DNA from: Firmicutes bacterium UBA1764
GTDB taxonomy: Bacteria > Bacillota > Clostridia > Peptostreptococcales > Anaerovoracaceae
NCBI GenBank assembly: GCA_002315535.1
Contig: DCHA01000050.1
Location: 4,933 to 23,712 of the forward strand
Length of the DNA stretch: 18,780 nt
Reading direction: 5' to 3'
The position numbers were made by a program, and so were the translations under genes. This document shows, in pieces, positions 1 to 7,757 of this stretch (the stretch's first letter is position 1; each line of letters starts with the position of its first letter). Under the pieces are notes generated by a model. The model worked only from the letters and a program-made list of their open reading frames with translations, had not been told where the DNA came from and made no database searches.

Positions 1-17
1 TCTCGCCGCCTTCACCA
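1..17 (+). ncRNA. ssrA: 3' end of a tRNA-like RNA, probably tmRNA (partial)
   Basis: Only the last 17 bases are in the window. They read as the final base of a T-loop, a T-stem 3' strand CTCGC (2-6), an acceptor 3' strand CGCCTTC (7-13), a discriminator A (14) and an encoded CCA (15-17). A plus-strand intrinsic terminator begins five bases later, as expected for a stable RNA gene. tmRNA is preferred over an ordinary tRNA because smpB, which encodes the tmRNA partner protein, is the adjacent gene, and because tmRNA 3' ends in Firmicutes have a very similar sequence. An ordinary tRNA cannot be excluded without the upstream sequence. Confidence 0.45.
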
Positions 18-21
18 CGTC

Positions 22-53
22 GTCGCAAGCTCAGCATGGCTTGCGACTTTTTT
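22..53 (+). terminator. Intrinsic terminator of the plus-strand RNA gene
   Basis: A perfect 9-bp stem GTCGCAAGC (22-30) / GCTTGCGAC (39-47) with an 8-base loop is followed directly by six T (48-53). It follows the CCA end of the tRNA-like RNA by four bases, so it probably ends that transcript. Read on the minus strand the hairpin has no T-run. Confidence 0.75.
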
Positions 54-89
54 ATGCATAAAAAAATCGCAAGCTAGCCTCGCTGCGAC
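54..89 (-). terminator. Intrinsic terminator of the smpB operon
   Basis: On the minus strand a stem formed by 85-88/67-70 and 82-84/72-74, with one bulged base at 71, is followed by seven T (complement of 60-66). It lies about 60 bases past the smpB stop and faces the terminator at 22-53 across the palindrome ATGCAT. Its arm shares the 8-mer TCGCAAGC with that terminator. Confidence 0.65.
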
Positions 90-96
90 TCCTTTT

Positions 97-120
97 CCCC
101 AACAAACAGGTTTGTTGGGG
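97..120. repeat. Perfect inverted repeat downstream of smpB
   Basis: A 10-bp perfect stem CCCCAACAAA (97-106) / TTTGTTGGGG (111-120) closes a 4-base loop. On the plus strand it is followed by CCCCTTTTTG, so it could act as an additional plus-strand terminator. On the minus strand it has no T-run and would be a stable 3' stem in the smpB mRNA, possibly protecting the end or forming a fallback with the terminator at 54-89. Confidence 0.6.
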
Positions 121-147
121 CCCCTTTTTGCAACAATAAAAAGTTCC

Positions 148-609
148 TTATCTGTTTCTGTTTTTAAACTCCCTATCCATTCTGCGTTTGTCATCGCGCT
201 TTGCGATATCCTCGCGCTTGTCGTAGAGCTTCTTACCTCTTGCGATTGCAAGCTCCATCTTGAGCTTGCCCTTTGGATTCAGGTACACCTGAACCGGAAT
301 TAATGTCAGGCCATCTTGCATCAGTTTGCCGTTAATCTTTCTGATTTCGCTTCTGTGAAGAAGAAGCTTCTTTGCGCGCATTGGCTCGCTGTTGAAGCGA
401 TTTCCCTGCTCGTAGGGGCTGATATGAACGCCGTATGCCCAAACCTCTCCATGGTCATCTATCTTGGCAAAAGAGTCACGCAAAGAAACGCCTCCGGCAC
501 GTGCAGATTTTATCTCTGTACCGGTAAGCACCATGCCGCACTCGATTATTTCTTCGAAGAAATAATCGTGGCGCGCCTTTTTATTTTGTGCAACTAATTT
601 TCCGTTCAT
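148..609 (-). CDS. smpB: SsrA-binding protein SmpB
   Basis: This 153-residue protein has the full SmpB length and pattern: an N-terminal NKKARHDYFFEE segment, the EIKSARAG motif near residues 32-39, the beta-barrel segment with GVHISPYEQGN, and a basic C-terminal tail (KREDIAKRDDKRRMDREFKNRNR in outline). SmpB binds tmRNA and delivers it to ribosomes stalled on broken mRNAs, the C-terminal tail occupying the empty mRNA channel. It is the last gene of the six-gene operon, 19 bases after the signal peptidase gene. The adjacent plus-strand tRNA-like 3' end at 1-17 is probably its RNA partner, arranged convergently. No frameshift or missing region is seen. Confidence 0.97.
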   Translation of the reverse strand: MNGKLVAQNKKARHDYFFEEIIECGMVLTGTEIKSARAGGVSLRDSFAKIDDHGEVWAYGVHISPYEQGNRFNSEPMRAKKLLLHRSEIRKINGKLMQDGLTLIPVQVYLNPKGKLKMELAIARGKKLYDKREDIAKRDDKRRMDREFKNRNR

Positions 610-628
610 GCTAATGCGATGATCCTAT

Positions 629-1162
629 TTATAACTTGCCTATTTTGCTGAATGGGAAGAGTCTGAATACTGCCTTGCCCATTATCTCTTCCATCGGAAC
701 AAAGCCGACACGTGCGTCTCTGCTGTCTGTTGAATTCTGTCTGTTATCGCCCATGCAAAAAAGTGAGCCGTCAGGAACAGTAACAGCAGACATATCGGAT
801 GCCGTATAGCCGTCCTTGGTATATTCCTCGATTAGGGCCTCGCCGTTAACATAAACGATTCCATCGCTGATAGATACTGTATCCCCCGGAAGTCCGATTA
901 CTCTCTTGATGAGATACTTGTTCTTTCCCTGAACAGTTTCAAGCTCGCTCTCAAATACAACGATATCTCCATGCTGAGGCTCGCCGCCGAAGAGCTTATA
1001 TGTCTGTCTGCTGACAAAGAGATAATCTCCGTCGCTGAGAGTGTTTTCCATTGAGTGCTCACGCACGATTGTTGGTTTAACAAAGAAGAGTATGATTGCG
1101 GCAATGACGATTGCTACAACAATATCTACTATCCACTCTTTTGTATTCTGACTAATATTCAT
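629..1162 (-). CDS. lepB: Signal peptidase I (type I leader peptidase)
   Basis: The 177-residue protein has a short cytoplasmic N-terminus, one membrane segment at about residues 11-29, then an extracytoplasmic S26 peptidase domain. The catalytic serine is in EHSMENTL (Ser37) and the general-base lysine in LIKRVIGLPGD (Lys86). The later GDNRQNSTDSRD box (about 138-149) completes the family motifs. It cleaves signal peptides from Sec-exported proteins; candidate substrates in this window include the 582-residue secreted protein at 11635-13383 (AFA-D site). The start codon overlaps the end of the preceding pseudouridine synthase gene by 11 bases, indicating translational coupling. Gram-positive species often carry several paralogues, so the exact symbol (lepB or sip) is open. 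Confidence 0.95.
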   Translation of the reverse strand: MNISQNTKEWIVDIVVAIVIAAIILFFVKPTIVREHSMENTLSDGDYLFVSRQTYKLFGGEPQHGDIVVFESELETVQGKNKYLIKRVIGLPGDTVSISDGIVYVNGEALIEEYTKDGYTASDMSAVTVPDGSLFCMGDNRQNSTDSRDARVGFVPMEEIMGKAVFRLFPFSKIGKL

Positions 1163-2111
1163 CGATGTTCTCCTCCCCGAAGAGCTGTATTGCTTTTTCT
1201 CTAAATTCCCTTGGCAATGGTGCCTTTATTTCATTTCCCTTTAAAATCAGTTTGGCGGCATGCAGATACTGCGCACTGCCCTGTCCGTATTTCGGATCCC
1301 CTAAAATCGGATGCTTTATACTTGCCAGATGAGCCCTGATCTGATGGCTGCGTCCGGTAATCAGCTCAACCTCGACCAAACTGTACTTGTCGTTATAAAG
1401 CTGTGGTCTGACCACGGTTTTGATATACTTAGCGCCGGGGCTGCTCTTGAGCGAAACCCTAACCTTGTTGGTCCTGCTGTCCTTTACCAGATAACCCTCG
1501 AGCGTAACCGACCTATCTATTTTACCAAGACATATCGCTTTGTAAAACTTCTTTACGCCATTGTAATCATTTTTTAATGTTTCGTTTTGGACGTCGGATT
1601 TTTCTGCGAAGAGAGAATTGAGCTCTCTAAGCGCCTTCGCATTTTTTCCGAATACTACGAGCCCTGTGGTGTTTCTGTCGAGTCTGTGTACAGGTGCCGG
1701 AGTAAAGCTCTTCTCAAGCCTTGGAACATAATCGCCCTTTTCAATCAAATAGTCGATAACCTGATTAGTCAGAGTATTCTTCTTTTCCGTTGCGTCGCCA
1801 TGAACCAAGAGTCCAAAGGGCTTTGATACAACAAGAACATCATCATCCTCATAGCAAACAGTAAACTGGCGCTTTGCATGGGTAGGCTTTTTCTTTGCGG
1901 TGAGCTTTTCAAATTCCTCATCCATCATGTAAAAGCAAAGTATATCGCCCTCGTTAATAAAGCTGTCCTCTTTGGCACGTTTGCCGTTTACCTTCAGATC
2001 TTTCCTTATGATTTTGTAAATGCCTGAGAGCGGAGCGTTTGCAAGGAATTTTTTAAGAAACCTGTCAAGGCGCTGCCCGCTGTCGTTGGCTGTTATTTCT
2101 ACTTGAACCAT
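1152..2111 (-). CDS. RluA-family 23S rRNA pseudouridine synthase
   Basis: The 319-residue protein has an N-terminal S4 RNA-binding domain (residues about 12-60, SGQRLDRFLKKFL and VNGKRAKED) followed by the RluA catalytic domain. The catalytic motif is HRLDRNTTGL (142-151), with Asp145 as the nucleophile. The C-terminal GRSHQIRAHLA box is also present. It isomerises uridines in rRNA, but the target positions cannot be told from sequence (RluC or RluD type). An insertion of about 20 residues (PTHAKRQ region, and EKSDVQNETLKNDYNG) separates blocks but is typical of clostridial members. The gene follows the YcxB-like gene by 13 bases and overlaps lepB. Confidence 0.93.
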   Translation of the reverse strand: MVQVEITANDSGQRLDRFLKKFLANAPLSGIYKIIRKDLKVNGKRAKEDSFINEGDILCFYMMDEEFEKLTAKKKPTHAKRQFTVCYEDDDVLVVSKPFGLLVHGDATEKKNTLTNQVIDYLIEKGDYVPRLEKSFTPAPVHRLDRNTTGLVVFGKNAKALRELNSLFAEKSDVQNETLKNDYNGVKKFYKAICLGKIDRSVTLEGYLVKDSRTNKVRVSLKSSPGAKYIKTVVRPQLYNDKYSLVEVELITGRSHQIRAHLASIKHPILGDPKYGQGSAQYLHAAKLILKGNEIKAPLPREFREKAIQLFGEENIDEY

Positions 2112-2124
2112 TCTGTTTGCAAAG

Positions 2125-2658
2125 CTATTCGATTATTGTAAGCTTCGGCCGATTCTCCCTTAAATAAGACTTAATTTCATCTGCATAATCATTATTTACC
2201 GCAACGATGAAGCTGGTGTAATCCTTTGGAATAAAGCAAATGGAATACTTAAATTGTCTGACAAAGTAAACCTTTTCCCAGGCGATTCTGACGGTCTTTG
2301 AATTTTCCTTGAAAAGCTCAACACCGGTATCATCGATTGTGACTACCGACGGACCCGCATCCGCAACCAAAGCCTTCACTATCTTTTCTAAATTAACCCG
2401 GTATAATATACCGAAGAGAATAAGGATAAGTGAAAGGCAGAGTGCAACTGCCATCATCCAGTCAAAGCCCCACGAAATGGTCATCAGTACGACAAGTGCA
2501 ATAAGCACAAAGCCTATAATGATATACAGCGTAAAGTCCTTGTAAAAATCGTGCTGCTTTTTATCAGGCTTCTTTAGCAGGGATCTGAACTGATGAGTAA
2601 TGTTTACGACCTCTTTATAAAAGTTTCTGTCTCTAATCTCCGGAATCTCAATTTTCAT
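2125..2658 (-). CDS. Two-TM membrane protein, YcxB-like C-terminus
   Basis: The function is unknown. The 177-residue protein has a charged cytoplasmic N-terminus (1-41), two closely spaced membrane helices at about 42-63 and 67-87, and a soluble C-terminal half. The C-terminal part (VTIDDTGVELFKENS, then VRIAWEKVYFVRQFKYSICFIP) has the alternating strand pattern of the YcxB-like C-terminal domain, in which a short membrane hairpin is followed by a small PH-like beta fold. This assignment is by eye. It lies 14 bases after the 182-residue YbjN-like gene and 13 before the rluA-family gene, in one operon with no internal terminator. Confidence 0.6.
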   Translation of the reverse strand: MKIEIPEIRDRNFYKEVVNITHQFRSLLKKPDKKQHDFYKDFTLYIIIGFVLIALVVLMTISWGFDWMMAVALCLSLILILFGILYRVNLEKIVKALVADAGPSVVTIDDTGVELFKENSKTVRIAWEKVYFVRQFKYSICFIPKDYTSFIVAVNNDYADEIKSYLRENRPKLTIIE

Positions 2659-2672
2659 AACATGCTACCCTT

Positions 2673-3221
2673 TTATGCTTTCTTCTCGGAATAAGCAAGT
2701 ACGATATCCAAGAATTCCTCGAAGTTAATTGTCTTGTCAATAAATGCGTTTAATGCGGCTGCATAAAGGCCCGCAACTGCCATGCCTGATCCGATTTCCT
2801 TTGTCATATACGGAGCAAAGGATTCGATATTAAGTCCTTCATAGAAATGGATTACATTTCTGAAGCTGATTACTTCAAGGCCCGGATCCATAACGAAGCT
2901 TCCGTAAGGAACATAGAAATTGAGAACGCTGATAGCCTGAAGGAGCTGACCCTTCATTGTTTCATCTTCTATATCTGTTCTGTATGTAATTGACTGAACA
3001 AGATATGCAGTATCGTCATTTTCCTCTACTGTCGGAAGGAAATATGTTGTTGCCAGCATATTATCGTTATTCAGTCCGCCGGTAAATTCATAGCTGAGGA
3101 TTTCAACATCTCCATTTACTTCTGATTTTTCTTTGTTAACATCATAGCCAAGTTCAGTTAGATTAATCTCAAGCTGTGCAAGAAGTGCCGCTTTGAGGAT
3201 ATACATTTCATTTGTTGTCAT
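2673..3221 (-). CDS. YbjN-like small acidic protein
   Basis: No confident family assignment is possible. The 182-residue protein is soluble and acidic, with no signal peptide or membrane segment. The segment LLQAISVLNFYVPYGSFVMD, followed by an aromatic beta strand and a late helical part (about 120-180), resembles the YbjN / type III secretion chaperone-like fold: a helix, antiparallel strands containing a Y-G-x-F-x-x-D turn, then helices. That fold usually binds other proteins. It lies 12 bases after the 604-residue gene, so the two are probably co-translated and may act together. That partnership is inference from position only. Confidence 0.5.
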   Translation of the reverse strand: MTTNEMYILKAALLAQLEINLTELGYDVNKEKSEVNGDVEILSYEFTGGLNNDNMLATTYFLPTVEENDDTAYLVQSITYRTDIEDETMKGQLLQAISVLNFYVPYGSFVMDPGLEVISFRNVIHFYEGLNIESFAPYMTKEIGSGMAVAGLYAAALNAFIDKTINFEEFLDIVLAYSEKKA

Positions 3222-3233
3222 GGTATTTATCTC

Positions 3234-5048
3234 CTAACCTAAAGTCATTTCAGATAATTGGGATGTAACGTGTTCAATTGCCTGTTGCTTTTCTTCAACA
3301 GATATCGGCTGCTCGAAATCGACCTTTGAGAAATCGAGCTTCTTACCGCCCGCGGCCTTAACAAGCCTTTCGGAGAAATTCAGAATCTCCTTATCTACTT
3401 CATCAAGCGGATGTCCCTCAGCCTCTGCCTTTTTCAAGTCATGCGTGATAAGGAAGGTGCTTTCTCCGACATCATGTATAATTCTGTTCTTCAAAGCATG
3501 AAGGTCAACCTCGCCCGATTCACGAACCTGCTCGTCACGAACGGCCTCCATTAGCTTGTCTTCACTCTTAATCGTCTTGTTAATAACTTTTCCGTATTTC
3601 TTTTGCATATCCGGCGGCATGCGCAGGAATCTGCAGGTAATCTGCGAGCTTGCTGTAACAAGTGCCTTGTTCTTATCTTCCGGAGTCTTAAAGTTCTGAA
3701 GGTCAGCAACCTCTCTTGCATCGTTTGCCTCGATCTGATACTTTCTTGCTCCGGCGATTGCGGCAAAGCCAACGCCAACGGCAATTCCGGCGCCAATTGA
3801 GAGCGGCACTGCGGCCAAGGTTCCAACCGAGTTTGCGATAAGGTCTGCATTACATTCCTTAACCTTGTTGGTATTGATGTTGCGAACGATCTTTGCGTTG
3901 TGCTCAATCTTTGCCAGAGCGGCCTTTTGCTTTTCTGTAAGCGTATTGTTCTTTTTAAGATTCGTAAGATCCTCATTAAGCTTGTCGAGCTCTTTGATAT
4001 TGTTTTTAATAATACACTTTTCGACTACGCTCTTACCAATCATTAGACCGGTTAAAGCAATGCCAAGACCTGTCATAGCCTTTGTGGCAGCGACCTTAAT
4101 AGCCTTTACCGCGGTCATTGCCCAGGCACCAAGCGTTCCGAAAAAGCTTGTCACAGCAGTGAAGCTGTAAACACCGTGCGCGATGTGTCTTTTCCCATAA
4201 TGAAAATCCAGTCCGCTCTTTTTCTCCGGAGCCTTTTCTGCCTTAACCTTATCCTCGCTTTGCTTTGCCATAGCGTTCTTAATGCTCTGGAAATCAATAT
4301 AGCTTGAGCCGATTCTCTTCCAGAACTTGAGTGGCGAGGATTTAATATTTGAAACGATCTTCTTTACATCAGGCTTGTAGCCCTCCATCATTTCTTCAGT
4401 CAGAGTTTCCTCCGGCTTTATTTTGTTTTCGAGTATATATAAAGCGCGAAGCTTATCTTCGTTTGGTGAAGAAATAAAGTTATCTATAAATGGTCTGACA
4501 GAGCCATGCGCGCCTCTGAAATCTGCGCCAAAGCCCATACCGTAATCAAGGTGGCTGTAAAGGAATGCGTTAAACTGTGCAAGCTCCGGAGTCTCCCTGT
4601 TGCTTGCAGGAAGCTTCTCGTGCTCTTTGTGCATTATTTCTCTGAAGCCCTTAGCGAAGCCATTTTCTTCGATTGCGGGATCAACAAGATAAAAGCTCTT
4701 GTTATTATCCGGTTCGAAAACGCCGCGGTAATCCTTCATCAGCTCGGAAATGCCCTTATCTTTTAGAGCCTTCTTTACATGCTCCTGAGCCTTTTTATCA
4801 CCCGCAAATGACTTAATAAAGCCATTGAGGATTTGCAGAGGTTTTTCATAGGTATTCAAAAAATGCAGCTTCGAATAAACCTCTTGGCTGTGACTCATCG
4901 AGGACAGTGTCCAATATTTTTCCGCATCCTGATAGTTGCTGATGATGTGTTTGACAGTATCATCGTAATTTAGTAAAGCATCAAACAGATATAACCTTTG
5001 TTCAACAGTCATATCAGACAGCTTCGGTTGTTTTTCTTCTCCAGGCAT
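3234..5048 (-). CDS. Unrecognised 604-residue protein with hydrophobic segments
   Basis: I do not recognise this protein. Residues 1-285 are hydrophilic and mostly helical, without a signal peptide. A hydrophobic, alanine-rich stretch spans about 294-343 and could form one helical hairpin. A charged, probably coiled-coil segment follows (346-400, lysine- and asparagine-rich), then a second glycine/alanine-rich hydrophobic stretch at 402-434. Residues 435-604 are again hydrophilic and helical. The layout suggests a cytoplasmic protein inserted in or associated with the membrane through two hairpins. The start is supported by the ribosome-binding site AAAGGA five to six bases upstream and a consensus promoter. 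It leads a six-gene operon ending with lepB and smpB. Base use resembles its neighbours, with no sign of recent transfer. Confidence 0.85.
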   Translation of the reverse strand: MPGEEKQPKLSDMTVEQRLYLFDALLNYDDTVKHIISNYQDAEKYWTLSSMSHSQEVYSKLHFLNTYEKPLQILNGFIKSFAGDKKAQEHVKKALKDKGISELMKDYRGVFEPDNNKSFYLVDPAIEENGFAKGFREIMHKEHEKLPASNRETPELAQFNAFLYSHLDYGMGFGADFRGAHGSVRPFIDNFISSPNEDKLRALYILENKIKPEETLTEEMMEGYKPDVKKIVSNIKSSPLKFWKRIGSSYIDFQSIKNAMAKQSEDKVKAEKAPEKKSGLDFHYGKRHIAHGVYSFTAVTSFFGTLGAWAMTAVKAIKVAATKAMTGLGIALTGLMIGKSVVEKCIIKNNIKELDKLNEDLTNLKKNNTLTEKQKAALAKIEHNAKIVRNINTNKVKECNADLIANSVGTLAAVPLSIGAGIAVGVGFAAIAGARKYQIEANDAREVADLQNFKTPEDKNKALVTASSQITCRFLRMPPDMQKKYGKVINKTIKSEDKLMEAVRDEQVRESGEVDLHALKNRIIHDVGESTFLITHDLKKAEAEGHPLDEVDKEILNFSERLVKAAGGKKLDFSKVDFEQPISVEEKQQAIEHVTSQLSEMTLG

Positions 5049-5090
5049 GATTATCCTTTTCTAAATATTGCAATAACGTATACATAGTAC

Positions 5091-5119
5091 ATTATACGCT
5101 ATTTTACTGCATTTGAAAA
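5091..5119 (-). promoter_or_regulatory. Promoter of the 604-residue gene to smpB operon
   Basis: The -10 hexamer is a perfect TATAAT (complement of 5091-5096). A 17-base spacer separates it from TTTTCA (5114-5119), which matches four of six bases of TTGACA. The -35 element overlaps the T-run of the liv operon terminator. Confidence 0.65.
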
Positions 5120-5152
5120 ACCCCAACCCGGAGCAAATCCGAATTGGGGTTT
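5116..5152 (-). terminator. Intrinsic terminator of the liv operon
   Basis: The outer stem AACCCCAA / TTGGGGTT (5119-5126 with 5144-5151) and an inner stem CGGA / TCCG (5129-5132 with 5138-5141) form a long hairpin. It is followed on the minus strand by five T, and it starts 14 bases past the livF stop. Both flanks carry A or T runs, so it may work in both directions. Confidence 0.8.
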
Positions 5153-5165
5153 AATCTGTTTTTTA

Positions 5166-5876
5166 TTATGCACCAAGGTAGGCCTTCTTAACAGCTTCAT
5201 TTGTAAGAAGCTCTTTGCCGGTACCTGTAAGTGTAATCTTTCCTGTTTCAAGAACGTAAGCACGATCTGCAATTGAAAGTGCGGCCTGAGCGTTCTGCTC
5301 TACAAGAAGAATTGTTGCGCCTGTTTCATGCAAGTGCGAAATGATTGCGAAGATATGGTCAACAAGCAGCGGCGCAAGACCCATTGAAGGCTCGTCAAGC
5401 ATGATAAGCTTCGGCTTTGCCATCAGTGCGCGGCCCATAGCAAGCATCTGCTGCTCACCACCGGAAAGTGTTCCGCCAACCTGCGTTCTTCTTTCAGCCA
5501 ATCTTGGGAAGAGTTCATATACCTCTTCGAGGCTTGCCTTAATACCCTTTGGATCCTGGGTATAAGCACCCATTTCCAGATTTTCCTCAACTGTCATCTG
5601 AGTGAAAATGCGGCGTCCTTCAGGGACCATTACAAGGCCTTTTTCTACAACCTTATGAGGAGGAATCTTTCCCATGTCCTCGCCCATGAATGTGATGCTT
5701 CCGGTCTTTGACCTAAGAAGTCCGGATACTGTATTCAGTGTAGTTGACTTGCCGGCACCATTAGCCCCGATAAGTGTTACAATTTCACCTTCGTTTACGC
5801 TGAAGGAAATGCCCTTAATTGCATGGATACTTCCGTAGTAAACGTTGATGTCATCAACCTTTAAGATTTCACCCAT
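5166..5876 (-). CDS. livF: Branched-chain amino acid ABC transporter ATPase LivF
   Basis: The 236-residue protein is one of the two ATPases of the LIV-type importer. Motifs in order are Walker A GANGAGKST (37-45), the signature LSGGE (137-141), Walker B LIMLDE (157-162) and the H-loop region ILLVEQN. The VPEGRRIF segment (84-91) and the DRAYVLETGKI tail are characteristic of LivF rather than LivG. ATP hydrolysis by the LivF-LivG pair powers uptake through LivH-LivM. The gene starts two bases after livG and is the last gene of the operon, followed by a strong terminator. Confidence 0.95.
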   Translation of the reverse strand: MGEILKVDDINVYYGSIHAIKGISFSVNEGEIVTLIGANGAGKSTTLNTVSGLLRSKTGSITFMGEDMGKIPPHKVVEKGLVMVPEGRRIFTQMTVEENLEMGAYTQDPKGIKASLEEVYELFPRLAERRTQVGGTLSGGEQQMLAMGRALMAKPKLIMLDEPSMGLAPLLVDHIFAIISHLHETGATILLVEQNAQAALSIADRAYVLETGKITLTGTGKELLTNEAVKKAYLGA

Positions 5877-5878
5877 GA

Positions 5879-6664
5879 TTAGTCCTCCTTCTGCTTTCCG
5901 AGATATGCCTCGATTACAACCGGGTTGCTCTGGATTTCAGCCGGAGTGCCCTGTGCTATTACCATACCGAAGTTAAGTACAGTAATCTCATCGCAGATAC
6001 CCATAACCAGTGACATATCATGCTCGATTAAGAGAATTGAAATACCGAATTCATCTCTGATCTTTCCGATGTTGTGCATGAGCTCTGCAGTTTCAGCAGG
6101 GTTCATACCAGCGGCAGGCTCGTCAAGAAGCAATAAGCTCGGATTTGTTGCCAGAGCTCTGGTAATCTCAAGCCTTCTCTGCGCACCATATGGCAGTGAG
6201 CTTGCCTTTACATCAGCGAAGTCCTGCATGTCGAAAATGCTGAGAAGCTCAAGAGCCTTTGCGCGAGCAGCCTTCTCTTCCTTCCAGTATCTCGGAAGTC
6301 TGAAGGTACTTTCAAAGAGGGAGTACTTCATGTTCTGGTTCATAGCAACCATAACATTTTCTGCAACTGTCAGATTGCTGAACAATCTGATGTTCTGGAA
6401 GGTACGCGCGATGCCCATCTTTGAAAGGCTGACTGTGGTCTGACCCTTTGTGTCAACACCGTTTAATTTAATTGAACCGGAAGTCGGTTCGTAAACCTTT
6501 GTTAAAAGGTTGAATACTGTTGTCTTTCCTGCACCGTTAGGACCGATGAGACCATAAACCTGTTTTTCACCGATCTTTACGTTAAAATCATTTACTGCGG
6601 CAAGACCACCGAATACGATGCCTAAGTTTTCGCATTCAAGAACATACTTCTTATTATCGTCCAT
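5879..6664 (-). CDS. livG: Branched-chain amino acid ABC transporter ATPase LivG
   Basis: The 261-residue protein carries Walker A GPNGAGKTT (41-49), the LivG-typical segment IARTFQNIRLF (85-95), an atypical signature LPYGAQRR (157-164) in place of LSGGQ, Walker B SLLLLDEP (176-183) and AAGMNPAE. The signature LxYGxQR is normal for LivG. It pairs with LivF on the cytoplasmic side of the LivH-LivM channel. The start codon overlaps the livM stop by one base (TAATG), indicating translational coupling. The length fits the family. Confidence 0.95.
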   Translation of the reverse strand: MDDNKKYVLECENLGIVFGGLAAVNDFNVKIGEKQVYGLIGPNGAGKTTVFNLLTKVYEPTSGSIKLNGVDTKGQTTVSLSKMGIARTFQNIRLFSNLTVAENVMVAMNQNMKYSLFESTFRLPRYWKEEKAARAKALELLSIFDMQDFADVKASSLPYGAQRRLEITRALATNPSLLLLDEPAAGMNPAETAELMHNIGKIRDEFGISILLIEHDMSLVMGICDEITVLNFGMVIAQGTPAEIQSNPVVIEAYLGKQKED

Positions 6665-7746
6665 TATGCCTTGCCTCCTTCCTCTTCATCCGGAGCTTTC
6701 TTGAGCTTGAGCTTAATAAGAAGTCCGTCAAATGCAGCCTTCAGCTGAGAATTGTTTGAAATAAGCATTACCGCAATGAGGATAATAGCGTAAATCAACA
6801 TTCTGTAATCAGAGAATCCTCTGAGGATTTCCGGCAGAATTGTAAGTGCTGTTGCGGCAATAATTGATCCAAGCATATTACCCTGACCACCAAGTACTAC
6901 GAATACAAGAACCAAAATGGATGTATCGATATTGAACTTAGCTGAGATAAGTGTTGAATAATTATTAGCAAAGAGTACTCCGGCAGCCCCTGCCATAGCG
7001 GCAGAAAGTGTAAAGGTAGTAATCTTGTATTTGAAAATTGGAATACCAACTGATTCAGCGGCAATTCTGTTATCACGGATTGACATTACTGCTCTTCCTG
7101 TGCGGGAGCTCATGAAATGGAAGATGACAATTAGCACAACCATTACAAGAATGAAGCCTGCAACAAAGGTAGAAATCTTTGTGATTCCGCGAATACCCAT
7201 CGGTCCTTCAATGATTAGACGTGCTGTCTCAAGATTTGTGGTATTTGTATTTTCAACCATGCTGAAATGGAAGCCGTTCTCATCAAGATCAAGATACATG
7301 TTCTGGATAAGAACCTTAATGATTTCAGCAAATGCGAGTGTAACGATAGCAAGGTAGTCGCCATTGAGTCTGAGTACAGGGATTCCAATCAGGAAGCCGA
7401 TTATAGCTCCGGCAATTGCGCCAACAATGATGCCAACAACAAGCCTAAGGCCTGCGCTTTCAACTCCATTGTACTGCATAGATACTATTGCGATAGTACC
7501 GGCAAATGCACCGACAGACATGAAGCCTGCATGACCAAGGGACAGGTCTCCCATGATGCCTACTACAAGGTTAAGAGAGACTGCCATAACAATATAAGCA
7601 CAAATAGGAACAAGCATACCTGTCATCTTTGATGAGAGGGATCCGCTTGTCTTAAGTGCAAACATAATAGCAAATGCAACGATTACAACTGCGTATGTAA
7701 GTGAAGAGCTCTTCTGAGCTTTTGTGAGGTTTTTCATTTTCTTCAT
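6664..7746 (-). CDS. livM: Branched-chain amino acid ABC transporter permease LivM
   Basis: The 360-residue integral membrane protein has around eight to ten hydrophobic segments. The permease family hallmark GDLSLGHAGFMSVGAFAG lies near residues 66-83, and the cytoplasmic coupling segment RTGRAVMSIRDNRIAAESVGI near 216-236 contacts the ATPases. The later GGQGNMLGSIIAA stretch is also typical. It forms the membrane channel with LivH. The N-terminus is slightly extended and basic (MKKMKNLTKAQKSS). The gene follows livH by 11 bases and overlaps livG by one. Confidence 0.94.
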   Translation of the reverse strand: MKKMKNLTKAQKSSSLTYAVVIVAFAIMFALKTSGSLSSKMTGMLVPICAYIVMAVSLNLVVGIMGDLSLGHAGFMSVGAFAGTIAIVSMQYNGVESAGLRLVVGIIVGAIAGAIIGFLIGIPVLRLNGDYLAIVTLAFAEIIKVLIQNMYLDLDENGFHFSMVENTNTTNLETARLIIEGPMGIRGITKISTFVAGFILVMVVLIVIFHFMSSRTGRAVMSIRDNRIAAESVGIPIFKYKITTFTLSAAMAGAAGVLFANNYSTLISAKFNIDTSILVLVFVVLGGQGNMLGSIIAATALTILPEILRGFSDYRMLIYAIILIAVMLISNNSQLKAAFDGLLIKLKLKKAPDEEEGGKA

Positions 7747-7757
7747 GATGGCACCTC

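Noticed and set aside
3551..3976. Minus-strand open frame of 141 codons inside the 604-residue gene
   Set aside because: It is an arginine- and leucine-rich out-of-frame reading of the larger gene, whose frame has natural composition, a promoter and a ribosome-binding site.
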